Assembly (NCBI GenBank): GCA_002839645.1
Contig: PGYL01000009.1
Coordinates: 1 to 56,205 of the forward strand
DNA from: Methanomicrobiales archaeon HGW-Methanomicrobiales-2
GTDB taxonomy: Archaea; Halobacteriota; Methanomicrobia; Methanomicrobiales; Methanoculleaceae
Length of the DNA stretch: 56,205 nt
Reading direction: 5' to 3'
The notes beneath the pieces were generated by a model. That model had not been told where the DNA came from. It worked only from the letters and a program-made list of their open reading frames with translations, and did no database searches. Positions 1-8,175 of the stretch are shown piece after piece (position 1 is the first letter of the stretch; every line of letters starts with the position of its first letter). The position numbers and the translations under genes are program-made.

Positions 1-290
1 GGTGCGGGTTTTTCAAAAAGAGCCGAGCCTCCTCCCGAAACAAGAAAAAGAATGGTTTGGTACCTTCCTGCTTTTCGTGTGATCTCAAGTATCCTCTCGG
101 TCGCTTTCAATGTGTTGCTGTCAGGGAGCGGGTGTCCTGCTTCAAATATCTCTATCCCGGAAAGGGGGCCTCCTGAATGTCTGTATTTTGTAACGATGGC
201 CCCGCAGACTATCCTTTCTTTCAGCTCTTCAGAGGCTGCTTTTGCCATTGTCCAGGAAGCCTTGCCTATCCCTATCAGGATAATATTATC
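1..290 (-). CDS. glycerate 2-kinase (GckA/MOFRL type) fragment, foreign to the contig
   Basis: Read on the minus strand, this piece continues in frame from the stomatin-like gene at 734 but encodes an unrelated protein. Recognisable motifs are GIGKASWTMAKA, VTKYRHSGGPL, EAGHPLPDSN and LVSGGGSALFE. These match the N-terminal half of the glycerate 2-kinase family, which phosphorylates glycerate with ATP in the cytoplasm. There is no start codon or own N-terminus, and the gene runs off the window edge. Codons are visibly more AT-rich (AAA, ATA, GAA, ACA) than in all neighbouring genes. I infer that this segment was joined to the contig artificially. A real fusion is unlikely because the upstream SPFH domain is cut in mid-helix. 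Confidence 0.72.
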
Positions 291-734
291 CCTGAGGCGG
301 GCGTTGATGACGTCCCGGTTGTAGAGGACCTCGTCGAGCTCCATGTCGCCGATGATCCCCCGCAGGCTCGTCTGCGCCAGCGCCATCGTCGCCGCCCGAT
401 AGTTCATCACCTCGAAGAAAGCCTTCTCGGGGTCGATCACCCGGACGTAGACGATCGCGTCGACGTTCGTCGGGGAGTTGTCCTTCGTGATCACCTCCTG
501 CCGCGGAACGTCCATCACCTCTGTGCGGAGATCGAGTTTCTTGACCACCGTGATCAACGGGACCACCCACCTAAAGCCGGGGTTCATCCTCCCCATGTAC
601 TGCCCGAGACGTATCTGGAGCCCCTGCTCGTAGGGCTGCACGATCACCACGCCACGGGCGAAGATGATGATGATGACGATGATGAGAAAGACCGTAATCA
701 ATCCGGTCCACGGAATCTGTTCTGCAAGAAGCAT
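291..734 (-). CDS. stomatin-like SPFH/band 7 membrane protein, truncated
   Basis: The start ATG is at 734, one base after the NfeD stop. Residues about 8-27 form a single hydrophobic helix (ITVFLIIVIIIFARGVVIV). The SPFH domain follows: QPYEQGLQIRLGQY, NPGFRWVVPLI, DVPRQEVITKDNSPTNVDAIVYVRV and NYRAATMALAQTSLRGIIG. The family forms oligomers at the inner face of the membrane, often with NfeD. The protein matches the family up to NRDVINARLRD (about residue 148) and then switches abruptly to glycerate kinase sequence. The normal continuation of the SPFH domain and its coiled coil is missing. It is adjacent to and co-directional with the NfeD gene, as is common for this pair. Confidence 0.85.
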
Positions 735-735
735 C

Positions 736-1194
736 TTACACAACCTCCTTCACGACGACGTGCACCCCTTCGGAGCGCACGACGATAATCTTTCTCCCAG
801 CCGGGATGCTCCCGGACTCGGAACGCGCGCTCCACTCCATGCTCCCGAGCCGCACCTTCCCCGCGAGCGTCTCCGGATCGACCGGCACGATCACCGTCCC
901 CTCGAGGCCGATGAGCGAGTCCCGGGAGAGGGTCGTCGGGGGTCCCCGACCGGGCGTGAGACGGCCGTAGAGCCAGACAGTGACCGAGGCCGCAACGATT
1001 GCCGCAAGAACCCCGACGATGAGGCCGGCGGGAGAACTGAGGATATCGACGCCGAGGAGGAGGAGAACCCCGAGGATGATCAGGACTGTCGCAGGGACAG
1101 CGATGAAGAACCCGGGCTGGTAGACCTCCACCAGGAGCAGTATCGCCCCGAGCACGATCAGCACCCAGCCGAGAGCGATCCCCTCTGCAAGCAT
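736..1194 (-). CDS. NfeD family membrane protein
   Basis: This 152-residue protein has an N-terminal helix (ALGWVLIVLGAILLLVEV), two more hydrophobic segments to about residue 80, and a C-terminal OB-fold-like domain (IGLEGTVIVPVDPETLAGKVRLGSMEWSA split over residues 95-125). That is the short NfeD1b arrangement without the ClpP-like protease domain. NfeD proteins partner with SPFH/stomatin proteins in membrane quality control. The stomatin gene follows after one base, so the two are probably cotranscribed. Length and domain order are normal for the family. Confidence 0.88.
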   Translation of the reverse strand: MLAEGIALGWVLIVLGAILLLVEVYQPGFFIAVPATVLIILGVLLLLGVDILSSPAGLIVGVLAAIVAASVTVWLYGRLTPGRGPPTTLSRDSLIGLEGTVIVPVDPETLAGKVRLGSMEWSARSESGSIPAGRKIIVVRSEGVHVVVKEVV

Positions 1195-1241
1195 AGAACC
1201 TGAGTCAGCTTTCGGCTATAAAAGCCTGCTGAAGGACGATT

Positions 1242-1853
1242 TCACCCGAGATCCATCACCGGCGTGATCCGCGGCGGCACGGTCCGCTCGACCACGATCG
1301 GGACGCCGCCGGGCGGGATGATACTGATCCGGAACGATTCGCCAGGCGCAAGCGATCGTGCGGGGTAGACAAGCAGGTCGAACTGCTCCCCCGGTTCGAG
1401 GAGGGAGTCGTCGTCCGCCTGCTGGAACGGGACCGTGTGCGCCATTCGGACAATAGTCCAATTCCCGGGCTGTGCTGGCGTCTCTGCAGTCCTCCCGAGG
1501 CGTTCGGTCCCGTCCGGAGTGGTGACCACGACCGCGATCCGGCTCATATCGACGCTCCCCATATCGCCGATAAAGAGGCGGACGCTGCAGGCGACCGACC
1601 CCATTCTCGATCGGTCGGGCCGGGCGCACCAGAGGTCGGTGCCGCCGACACTCCCGTTTGCGAGTGCATACCCATAGACGTCACCGGAGACAACCAGACA
1701 TCCCCCGGTCTCGCCGAGGGCCGAGTAGACGAGGCCTGCCGGAGGACCGGCGGGAGCGGGAAGGGCGGGGACTGCAAGCATGGCAAGCAGGACCGTCACG
1801 ACGCCGAGGATCGCCCCCTCGAGCACCGTGAAACCGCCTTCCTCCTGATTCAT
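1242..1853 (-). CDS. archaeal type IV pilin/archaellin-like N-terminal domain protein
   Basis: The ATG at 1853 is preceded by a GAGG-type ribosome site and gives 203 residues. The N-terminus MNQEEGGFTVLEGAILGVV resembles a class III (prepilin-peptidase-type) signal: a short polar leader, then a hydrophobic helix to about residue 28. The rest is a beta-rich extracellular domain with two cysteines (TGGCLVV and LWCARP) and no recognised catalytic motif. It ends with IPPGGVPIVVERTVPPRITPV, a pattern seen in archaeal flagellin-like secreted proteins. An open frame extends further upstream to 1997 but overlaps the PAP2 gene and has no pilin-like start. The role in adhesion or surface structure is inferred. 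Confidence 0.7.
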   Translation of the reverse strand: MNQEEGGFTVLEGAILGVVTVLLAMLAVPALPAPAGPPAGLVYSALGETGGCLVVSGDVYGYALANGSVGGTDLWCARPDRSRMGSVACSVRLFIGDMGSVDMSRIAVVVTTPDGTERLGRTAETPAQPGNWTIVRMAHTVPFQQADDDSLLEPGEQFDLLVYPARSLAPGESFRISIIPPGGVPIVVERTVPPRITPVMDLG

Positions 1854-1890
1854 ACAGGATCCTCGCCTGCCGCGGATATATATTCCTGCC

Positions 1891-2859
1891 CTACGCCCCG
1901 TCCAGGTTGTACCGGGCAAAGACTGCCGGGGCACCGAACGAAACCCAGGCGCCGGCGGCGGCGGCCCGGAGGTACTGGCAGAGGTAGATGGCGGCATCGG
2001 GGTCAGGCGGGACGAGGAGCCCGAGCCCGAACCAGATCGCCCCGGTCACGGCGATCCCGAAGATATAGCGGAGCAGGCGGACCGACCCCTTCCCGATGAC
2101 GCACATGCTTCCCCGGTGGTGCTCTGCCGCCGCGCCGGCCGCGAACCCGAAGAAGAGCCCTGAGGCCGTGACAGCGTCCCGGAGGAAGAGCGGATGGATA
2201 GGCTCCCCCGACCTCTCAAGCGCCCCCGCCGCCCAGGACGCCGGGACCTCCCAGTCCCCGAGGGCCGCGAGGGCGGCAAACGAGGCCAGCGCCAGGGCGA
2301 GGGAACCTGCGAACGCGACGAGTATCTGCCGGGAGAGCGGGAGGGCGGCGACCCGGCGGCCCACCGGCTCCTCGAGAGCCAGGAACCCGAGAAGGACGAC
2401 GGCGCCGATCGCCCAGCCCGCGATGACGTCGGTCGGGAAGTGGACACCGAGAACGACCCTTGAGGCGCCGATGAGGAAGATCAGAGCGACCGCAAAGACA
2501 GAGAACCACCAGCGCCGGGCATCGACGGCGATCAGCCCCCAGAGCGCCATCGACCCTTGAGCATGCGCCGACGGCAGCCCGAACGACGGGTAACTCCCGA
2601 GTGCCCTGACCTCCGGGCTGACCCAGTAGGGGCGGGGGAGGTGGAACACGACTTTGAGGGCCTCGTTGAGCCCGCCCGAGATCCCCATGAGGAGCCCAAG
2701 ACGGAGCCCGAGGCGCGGGTCCCAGCACCAGTAGAGGATCGGGATGACGAGCAGGTAGAACTCCGGCTGCCCGAGGAATGAGAAGAACTGCATCGGGACC
2801 GCGAGCCACGCCGCCTGATCCTGGAGGGCCTGGATGAGCACGATCTGGAAGTCGGTCAT
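1891..2859 (-). CDS. PAP2 superfamily membrane phosphatase
   Basis: This 322-residue polytopic protein carries the three PAP2 motifs: K-x6-RP (KVVFHLPRP), PSAH (GLPSAHAQGS) and SR-x5-H-x3-D (ASRVVLGVHFPTDVIAG). The first and third supply the phosphate-binding Arg/Lys residues and the second and third the catalytic histidines. The family removes phosphate from lipid or isoprenyl phosphates and diphosphates at the membrane. About nine hydrophobic segments are visible, and those after the catalytic core form an extra C-terminal membrane region. The gene overlaps the upstream MarC gene by 4 bases (ATGA), so the two are translationally coupled. The substrate cannot be told from the sequence. Confidence 0.85.
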   Translation of the reverse strand: MTDFQIVLIQALQDQAAWLAVPMQFFSFLGQPEFYLLVIPILYWCWDPRLGLRLGLLMGISGGLNEALKVVFHLPRPYWVSPEVRALGSYPSFGLPSAHAQGSMALWGLIAVDARRWWFSVFAVALIFLIGASRVVLGVHFPTDVIAGWAIGAVVLLGFLALEEPVGRRVAALPLSRQILVAFAGSLALALASFAALAALGDWEVPASWAAGALERSGEPIHPLFLRDAVTASGLFFGFAAGAAAEHHRGSMCVIGKGSVRLLRYIFGIAVTGAIWFGLGLLVPPDPDAAIYLCQYLRAAAAGAWVSFGAPAVFARYNLDGA

Positions 2860-3509
2860 ATCACCCCGGAAAGGTCAAGGTTCGCGAGGAACTGGGGCAT
2901 TGCCGCCGCGATCCCGTTGATGATGAACTGGATGGCTATCGCGAGCACAATGATCGCCATCAGTTTCGGGACGACCCGCAGCCCTCCTTCCCCGATGAGA
3001 GAGAAGATCCGGGGCCCATAGAGCATTCCGACATAGGAGATGCCGAGGGCTACGATAATCCCGAGGAAGACGGCAACGAGACCATAGAGGCCTTCCGGCC
3101 CCGAGGCGAGCAGGATCACCGTCGTGATCGTCCCCGGGCCGCACGAGAGCGGAAAGGCCAGCGGGACGACGGCGATATGCTCGTTCGCTGACGAGTATAT
3201 CTCGCCCTTTGTCCCGAGCATCCCGGTCGCCACGCTGACGAGCAGGATGCCGCCGGCTATCTGGAACGCCGGGACGGTTATGTTGAAGATCGTAAAGATC
3301 AGCTGCCCGGTGAGAGCAAAGAAGGCGAGAACGATGAAGGCAATCTCCATAGAGGTCCGAATGACCCTCGTGCGTTCGCTTCCGCTCATCCCCTCGGTGA
3401 GCGCCGTGTAGACGGCGACCGTGGAGGCCGGGTTCATCACCGCGACGATCGACGCGACCGAGACCAGGGCAAACCCCACAAACGTCGCAATCTCCGTTAT
3501 CAGGTCCAT
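2856..3509 (-). CDS. MarC family integral membrane protein
   Basis: This 217-residue protein has about six transmembrane helices and features typical of MarC/UPF0056: AVMNPASTVAVYTAL in helix 1-2, a central FQIAGGILLVSVATGML, and PLSCGPGTITTVILLAS. The family resembles LysE-like transporters, but no substrate is established. The start ATG at 3509 lies 58 bases downstream of the 3' end of the next minus-strand gene. Its stop overlaps the PAP2 start by 4 bases. Confidence 0.85.
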   Translation of the reverse strand: MDLITEIATFVGFALVSVASIVAVMNPASTVAVYTALTEGMSGSERTRVIRTSMEIAFIVLAFFALTGQLIFTIFNITVPAFQIAGGILLVSVATGMLGTKGEIYSSANEHIAVVPLAFPLSCGPGTITTVILLASGPEGLYGLVAVFLGIIVALGISYVGMLYGPRIFSLIGEGGLRVVPKLMAIIVLAIAIQFIINGIAAAMPQFLANLDLSGVI

Positions 3510-3567
3510 ACCTGATCACCACGCCACGCGACCATGACAGCATATGCACCCCGGTTCCATAGGTATC

Positions 3568-4749
3568 TTACGGTTGTTCGGCCGCTTCGGGAACGTGGAT
3601 CGCGGGGAACGCGTCGAGGAGTTCCCGCGTTAGTTCGGCCCCGAGCGACGGCTGGACGGACTCGAGCCAGAGGAAGAACCCGGCCATGTGAGGCGTCCGC
3701 CGGCTCTCGAACTTGAACCCACCCGCCCGATTGGGCACCATCTTGAGGTACTCCTTCTTGTTCCGCGTCCGGAGATAGATGATCGGCCGGTATTCCGGGA
3801 TGTTCACCGCCAGGATGACCTTTGAGAACTGCTTCTGGATTGTATCCGGGTCGTAGGTCTTCCCCTTGACGCGGATGGGATACCGGGCGTCGAGCATCCT
3901 GAGGGCGGAGGGGTAGAGCCCCCCAAAGAGGACTTTCTTCACGATCGGCGGGATCTCGTCCGGCGTCCCGAGCTCCCCGATGCCTCGCCGGGAGGTGACG
4001 GAGGCGATGATGCTCTGCATCCGCTCATCGTGCAGTTTTTTGTAGTCAAACGGCCGCCGCGGGGGAATATCGGTGATCGAGACCAGTTTCGTGTGCCGGA
4101 CCTGGTGGGTCAGGCTCCCCTTCAGGTCCCGGGGACGGATCAGTGACTTCAACTCCTCGCAGGTGGGGGTGGTGAGGAGAGCGTTGTCGGGCTCCCGCAG
4201 AAGGCGGCGGACGACGGCTGTCCGGGATATGTCGACCGAGGAGATGAGAAGGAACGGCACGGTCGGCTGTCCGTAGAGGTAGCCGAAGAGTTGTTTCTTG
4301 TAGCGGATCTCCGCCTCGAACTCTTTTAAGTCAGCAGGAGAGGTGATGATCTCGCCAAACGTCAGCGCCCCGGTATGGTCGACGAGCATCATATCGACTT
4401 CGGCGAGATCCTGGCCGTTGCCACGGACCTTGATATCCCCGATGTTCGAGTAGAAGAGCCCGTTCTGACCAAGTTGCGCGCGCCGGACCTTTCCAGGCCC
4501 GTCTGCCCCCCGGGCCACGACAGAGCGGATGAGGTCGGTCCGGAGCGAGAGGTCGAGGACCATCTCGTAGACGATTGCCTCAAACCACCGCCCTTCGGCG
4601 GTCCGCATCTCGGGGATATCCTCGGAGAAGAGCTTTTTTCGGTCCGCGGGGCGCAGGTGGCGCAGCGCTCTCATAATGATCGCCCGCGTCGGCTTAAGCG
4701 AGCTGAAGTTTTTGTCGAGCCACGTAATCATCTGTAACATTCGTTTCAC
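3568..4749 (-). CDS. conserved archaeal hypothetical protein, possible nuclease-like fold
   Basis: I do not recognise this 393-residue soluble protein as a named family. The N-terminus has basic helices (NFSSLKPTRAIIMRALRHL). A central segment, around residues 105-155, reads GDIKVRGNGQDLAEVDMMLVD followed by GALTFGEIITSPADLKEFE. The spacing of an acidic strand and a second acidic residue recalls a PD-(D/E)XK nuclease core, but the expected E-x-K is E-I-I, so an active nuclease is doubtful. There is no signal peptide or membrane segment. The gene stands alone between MarC and the ABC operon. The start could be this ATG or the internal ATGs a few codons in. Confidence 0.6.
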   Translation of the reverse strand: MKRMLQMITWLDKNFSSLKPTRAIIMRALRHLRPADRKKLFSEDIPEMRTAEGRWFEAIVYEMVLDLSLRTDLIRSVVARGADGPGKVRRAQLGQNGLFYSNIGDIKVRGNGQDLAEVDMMLVDHTGALTFGEIITSPADLKEFEAEIRYKKQLFGYLYGQPTVPFLLISSVDISRTAVVRRLLREPDNALLTTPTCEELKSLIRPRDLKGSLTHQVRHTKLVSITDIPPRRPFDYKKLHDERMQSIIASVTSRRGIGELGTPDEIPPIVKKVLFGGLYPSALRMLDARYPIRVKGKTYDPDTIQKQFSKVILAVNIPEYRPIIYLRTRNKKEYLKMVPNRAGGFKFESRRTPHMAGFFLWLESVQPSLGAELTRELLDAFPAIHVPEAAEQP

Positions 4750-5091
4750 ACAACTGGGGTATTGCTATCGTATTGAGGACCGGATGGGGGTCAGAGCACT
4801 CCCTGACAGGGAAGTCTATCATCCTACAAGTGCTCATAGAGTTTCCGGTCTCCGGGACTATGAAATTACGCATGGTTTCATCACGGGGAGAGGCATCACC
4901 ATGATCGCTCTTACGGCCTGCTCTCAGGAGGAGAAGCACCCGGGGTTCACATCCCGGACCGGGCGCGGCGATCCAGAGCTCGTGGCAAACGGCAGCGTTC
5001 CGGAAGTGCCCCGAACAGAACCTTCCTGACCGCCTCAGCGACATTGCCGGCACGGTGATCGTTACCCTCCGGGACCGTGCCAAGAAGACCG
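4750..5091. other. intergenic region without a recognised gene
   Basis: No open frame here looks like a protein on either strand. An 8-bp inverted repeat (GGCACGGT at 5049-5056, ACCGTGCC at 5074-5081) lies just past the stop of the minus-strand ABC permease and could act as a 3' hairpin. The rest probably contains the promoter of the minus-strand gene at 4749. Confidence 0.4.
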
Positions 5092-6285
5092 TCACTCGTA
5101 GCGGAGTGCCTCGATGGGATTCAGGCGCGCCGCTTTCCATGCCGGGTAGAAGCCTGCCAGGATGCTCGTTACCGTCCCGAACGCCATGCCGAAGACGACG
5201 TAGCCGATCACCACGGAGATAGGGACACCGGCTCCTCCCGATACGGCGAAGCCCGTGAAGAACTCCGCTACGGTGGCGCTGACATAGTAACCGACGGTTA
5301 TGCTGATGATGCCGCCGACGAGGCTTCCTGCGATCCCGAGGATCAGACTCTCGTAGAGAAACATAACGAGCACCTCCTGTCGCCGCGCCCCGATGCTCCG
5401 CATCAGCCCGATCTCTCCCGTCCTCTCCGTGACCGATATGATCATGACGTTCAAGATGCTCACGCTGGCAACGAGGAGGGATACGGCGCCTATGCCGAGG
5501 AGGAAGATGTTGATGGCGTCGAAGGTCTCGTAGTAGATCTCCAGGATCTCGCGCGAGTCTAAAACGTCCACGACCTCTTTTCTGCGGTTTATCTGCTGGT
5601 CGATAGCGGCCTTCACCCCCTCGATCTCCGAGAGATCGCTGACCTTCACGACGACCCGGCTGTAGTCCTGATCCCCATGCCGCTCCGTATACCAGTCTTC
5701 CGTGACGATGAGGGCATAGTCGGGGTTGATGTCGATGCCCATCCCCCGCTCCGCCGCGATCCCCACGACCCGGACGCTCTCGCCGCCGACATCGATGCGG
5801 CTCCCCGGATGCAGGTCGAGTTCGTCGGCAAGGAGCGAGCCCACCATCACCCCCGAAGACCTTCCCTGGGGGTAGATCCCGGCTTCCTCCTGCAGCAGGA
5901 AGGGGATATCGTCTGCAGGTACGACGTACATCGTCACGTAGCCCCCCGTATCCCGAACCTGCAGCCGCTCCGTAGCCAGGATCATGGGGATGACGCGGTG
6001 CTGCCCGGCTGCCTTCTCTATCAGCCCCAGGTTTCTCCCGGAGATGCGCGCGGGAAGGGTGTTTCTGGGGTCGAACGGATCGCCGCTCGATGCCGCCAGA
6101 TGCGGGGTGACGAGTACGGTGTCGCTCACGTCCGATATCAGCCCGCCGACGAGCGCCGATAGGCTGCTCCCCATGATGCCGAGAGAGGCGATGGCTATCA
6201 CGCCGATGATGATGCCGACCGTTGCAAGGACCGAGCGGACTTTGTGGCGCTTGAGGTTCCGCACCGCGAGATCGAGGAAGATCAT
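5092..6285 (-). CDS. MacB/FtsX-type ABC transporter permease
   Basis: This 397-residue protein has an N-terminal transmembrane helix (VRSVLATVGIIIGVIAIASLGIMG split over residues 16-40), a long extracytoplasmic MacB-like domain to about residue 270, and three C-terminal FtsX helices with NVMIISVTERTGEIGLMRSIGARR between them. This is the topology of permeases that drive export or surface remodelling. It is the last gene of the operon (surface protein, ATPase, permease, permease) and closely resembles its neighbour at 6302, so the two probably arose by duplication and may form a heterodimer. Confidence 0.88.
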   Translation of the reverse strand: MIFLDLAVRNLKRHKVRSVLATVGIIIGVIAIASLGIMGSSLSALVGGLISDVSDTVLVTPHLAASSGDPFDPRNTLPARISGRNLGLIEKAAGQHRVIPMILATERLQVRDTGGYVTMYVVPADDIPFLLQEEAGIYPQGRSSGVMVGSLLADELDLHPGSRIDVGGESVRVVGIAAERGMGIDINPDYALIVTEDWYTERHGDQDYSRVVVKVSDLSEIEGVKAAIDQQINRRKEVVDVLDSREILEIYYETFDAINIFLLGIGAVSLLVASVSILNVMIISVTERTGEIGLMRSIGARRQEVLVMFLYESLILGIAGSLVGGIISITVGYYVSATVAEFFTGFAVSGGAGVPISVVIGYVVFGMAFGTVTSILAGFYPAWKAARLNPIEALRYE

Positions 6286-6301
6286 GCTCCATCACACCTC
6301 T

Positions 6302-7504
6302 TCATTTCTTCCGCATCGCATCGACCGGGGCCAGCTGCGAGGCAATCCAGGCCGGGTAAAACCCTGCGGCGATGCTGGTTCCGATGCCGAACGCCATCCC
6401 GAAGACGATGAACCCGACCGCGGTCTGGTCGAAGACCGTGAAGTTCTCGCCGAAGGTCGTCCCGGCCGTGAAGACCTCGACCGCGGCGAGGCTGATCAGG
6501 TAGCCGGAGGCGGCGCTCGCGATGCCGCCGATGACGCTTCCGATGAGCCCGAGGATTATCGCCTCGTAGAGGAACATCCGGAGGACCTCACGCCTGAGGG
6601 CGCCGAGGCTGCGCATGACGCCGATCTCCCGGATGCGCTCGGTCACCGAGATGTACATGACGTTTAAGATGTTGACGGCGGCGACGATGAGGGATATCCC
6701 CCCGATCCCGAGAAGGAACACCGTAATCTGCTGGTAGATCTCCTCGTATTGCCGGAGCATGTCGCGCGAGTCGAATACATCCACATTCTCCTCGCGCCGG
6801 TTGATCCGATCCTCGATCGCCTCCTTCACCGCGTCGATCTGCTCCACATCGCCGACCCGGACGATGACCAGCGGGTAGGCGTCGTTGGTCCCAAAGTGGC
6901 TCTCGTACCAGCCGTCGGTGACGACGATCGCATAATCCGGGTTGATGTCGGCGGCAAACCCGCGCTCTGCAAGCACGCCGGCCACCCGGATGCTCTCGTT
7001 CCCGATCGTGAGCCTCGAACCCGGGCTTATGCCGTACTCCGCGGCAAGGTAGGTCCCGACAAGCGCGCCCGCCTGGTTCTGCCGGAGATACTGCCCCTCT
7101 TCAAGATCGAGCAGGATGGGGATATCGTCCGATGCAAGCCCGATGATCCGGGTATACCCGCTCTCGCCGCGGCCGAACTCCACCTCGTCCGCTCCCTGGA
7201 GCACCGGGATTGTGCGATGCGGGGTTGCCGCCCGCCGGATCTCCTCGACCTCGCGGGCGGGGATGGCGGCGTCCACCGCCGTCCGTGGATCTCCGGCAAA
7301 GGTCTCGCCGATCGCGGTGTGCGGCGTGATCACGATGGTGTCGCCGACATCGGTGATGATGTTCGCGACGAGGAGGTTGATGCTGTTGCCCATGATGCCG
7401 AGGGATGCGATCGCGATCACCCCGATGACGATCCCGATGATCGAGAGCGCCGAGCGTATCCAGTGCCTCCGGAGATTCCTGACCGCGAACGAGAAGAACA
7501 TCAC
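6302..7504 (-). CDS. MacB/FtsX-type ABC transporter permease
   Basis: This 400-residue protein has the same plan as the next gene: RSALSIIGIVIGVIAIASLG at the N-terminal helix, a large external domain, and FtsX helices at about 275-390 with NVMYISVTERIREIGVMRSLGA. The gene overlaps the ATPase gene by 4 bases (7501-7504) and is followed after 16 bases by its paralogue. Such permeases couple cytoplasmic ATP hydrolysis to movement of the external domains. The substrate is unknown. Confidence 0.9.
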   Translation of the reverse strand: MMFFSFAVRNLRRHWIRSALSIIGIVIGVIAIASLGIMGNSINLLVANIITDVGDTIVITPHTAIGETFAGDPRTAVDAAIPAREVEEIRRAATPHRTIPVLQGADEVEFGRGESGYTRIIGLASDDIPILLDLEEGQYLRQNQAGALVGTYLAAEYGISPGSRLTIGNESIRVAGVLAERGFAADINPDYAIVVTDGWYESHFGTNDAYPLVIVRVGDVEQIDAVKEAIEDRINRREENVDVFDSRDMLRQYEEIYQQITVFLLGIGGISLIVAAVNILNVMYISVTERIREIGVMRSLGALRREVLRMFLYEAIILGLIGSVIGGIASAASGYLISLAAVEVFTAGTTFGENFTVFDQTAVGFIVFGMAFGIGTSIAAGFYPAWIASQLAPVDAMRKK

Positions 7505-8175
7505 GCCAGTCTCCCGTCCACGATCCGGATCGTGCGGCGGGCATACCCGGCGATGCGGGGGTCGTGGGTGACCATGACGATCGTCTTGCCCTCCCGGTTC
7601 TCCGCCGCGAGGAGGTCCATGATCGCGGTCCCGGTCTTCGTGTCAAGGTTGCCGGTCGGCTCGTCGCAGAGGAGGAGGTCGGGGTCGTTCACGAGCGCAC
7701 GGGCGATCGCGACGCGCTGCTGCTCGCCCCCCGAGAGCTCGCCCGGCCTGTGAGAGAAGAGGGCATCGTCGAGGTGCATCGCCCGCATGACCTCGATTGC
7801 ACGCCGTCGGCTCTCTTCGCGGCCGGTGGTGAGGACGATGGGGAACTCGACGTTCTCAATCGCTGAGAGCAGCGGAATGAGATTGAACTGCTGGAACACA
7901 AACCCGATGCGGTCCCGCCGGAGCCGGGTGAGGTCGTCGTCGCTCATCCGGGAGATCTCCTGCCCGGAGAGGTAGATCTTCCCGGCGGTCGGGACGTCGA
8001 GGCACCCCATCATGTTTAAGAGCGTCGACTTCCCGGAGCCTGAAGGCCCCATCACGGCGATGAATTCGCCCGGCTCGACGGTGAGGGAGACGTGGTCGAG
8101 CGCCACGACGTCGCCTGCCGGGAGGGGATAGACCTTGGTGACGTCCTCGAACAGGAGGATGGGATCGCCGCTCAT
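7501..8175 (-). CDS. ABC transporter ATP-binding protein, LolD/MacB type
   Basis: This 224-residue nucleotide-binding subunit has Walker A GPSGSGKST (about residues 40-48), Q-loop FQQFNLIPLL, signature LSGGEQQRVAIARAL, Walker B LLLCDEPTGNLD and the switch histidine in VMVTHDPRIAGYA. The FNLIPLLSAIENVEFP region is typical of the MacB/LolD class that works with FtsX-like permeases. It overlaps the upstream surface protein gene and the downstream permease gene by 4 bases each, so the operon is tightly coupled. Confidence 0.95.
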   Translation of the reverse strand: MSGDPILLFEDVTKVYPLPAGDVVALDHVSLTVEPGEFIAVMGPSGSGKSTLLNMMGCLDVPTAGKIYLSGQEISRMSDDDLTRLRRDRIGFVFQQFNLIPLLSAIENVEFPIVLTTGREESRRRAIEVMRAMHLDDALFSHRPGELSGGEQQRVAIARALVNDPDLLLCDEPTGNLDTKTGTAIMDLLAAENREGKTIVMVTHDPRIAGYARRTIRIVDGRLA

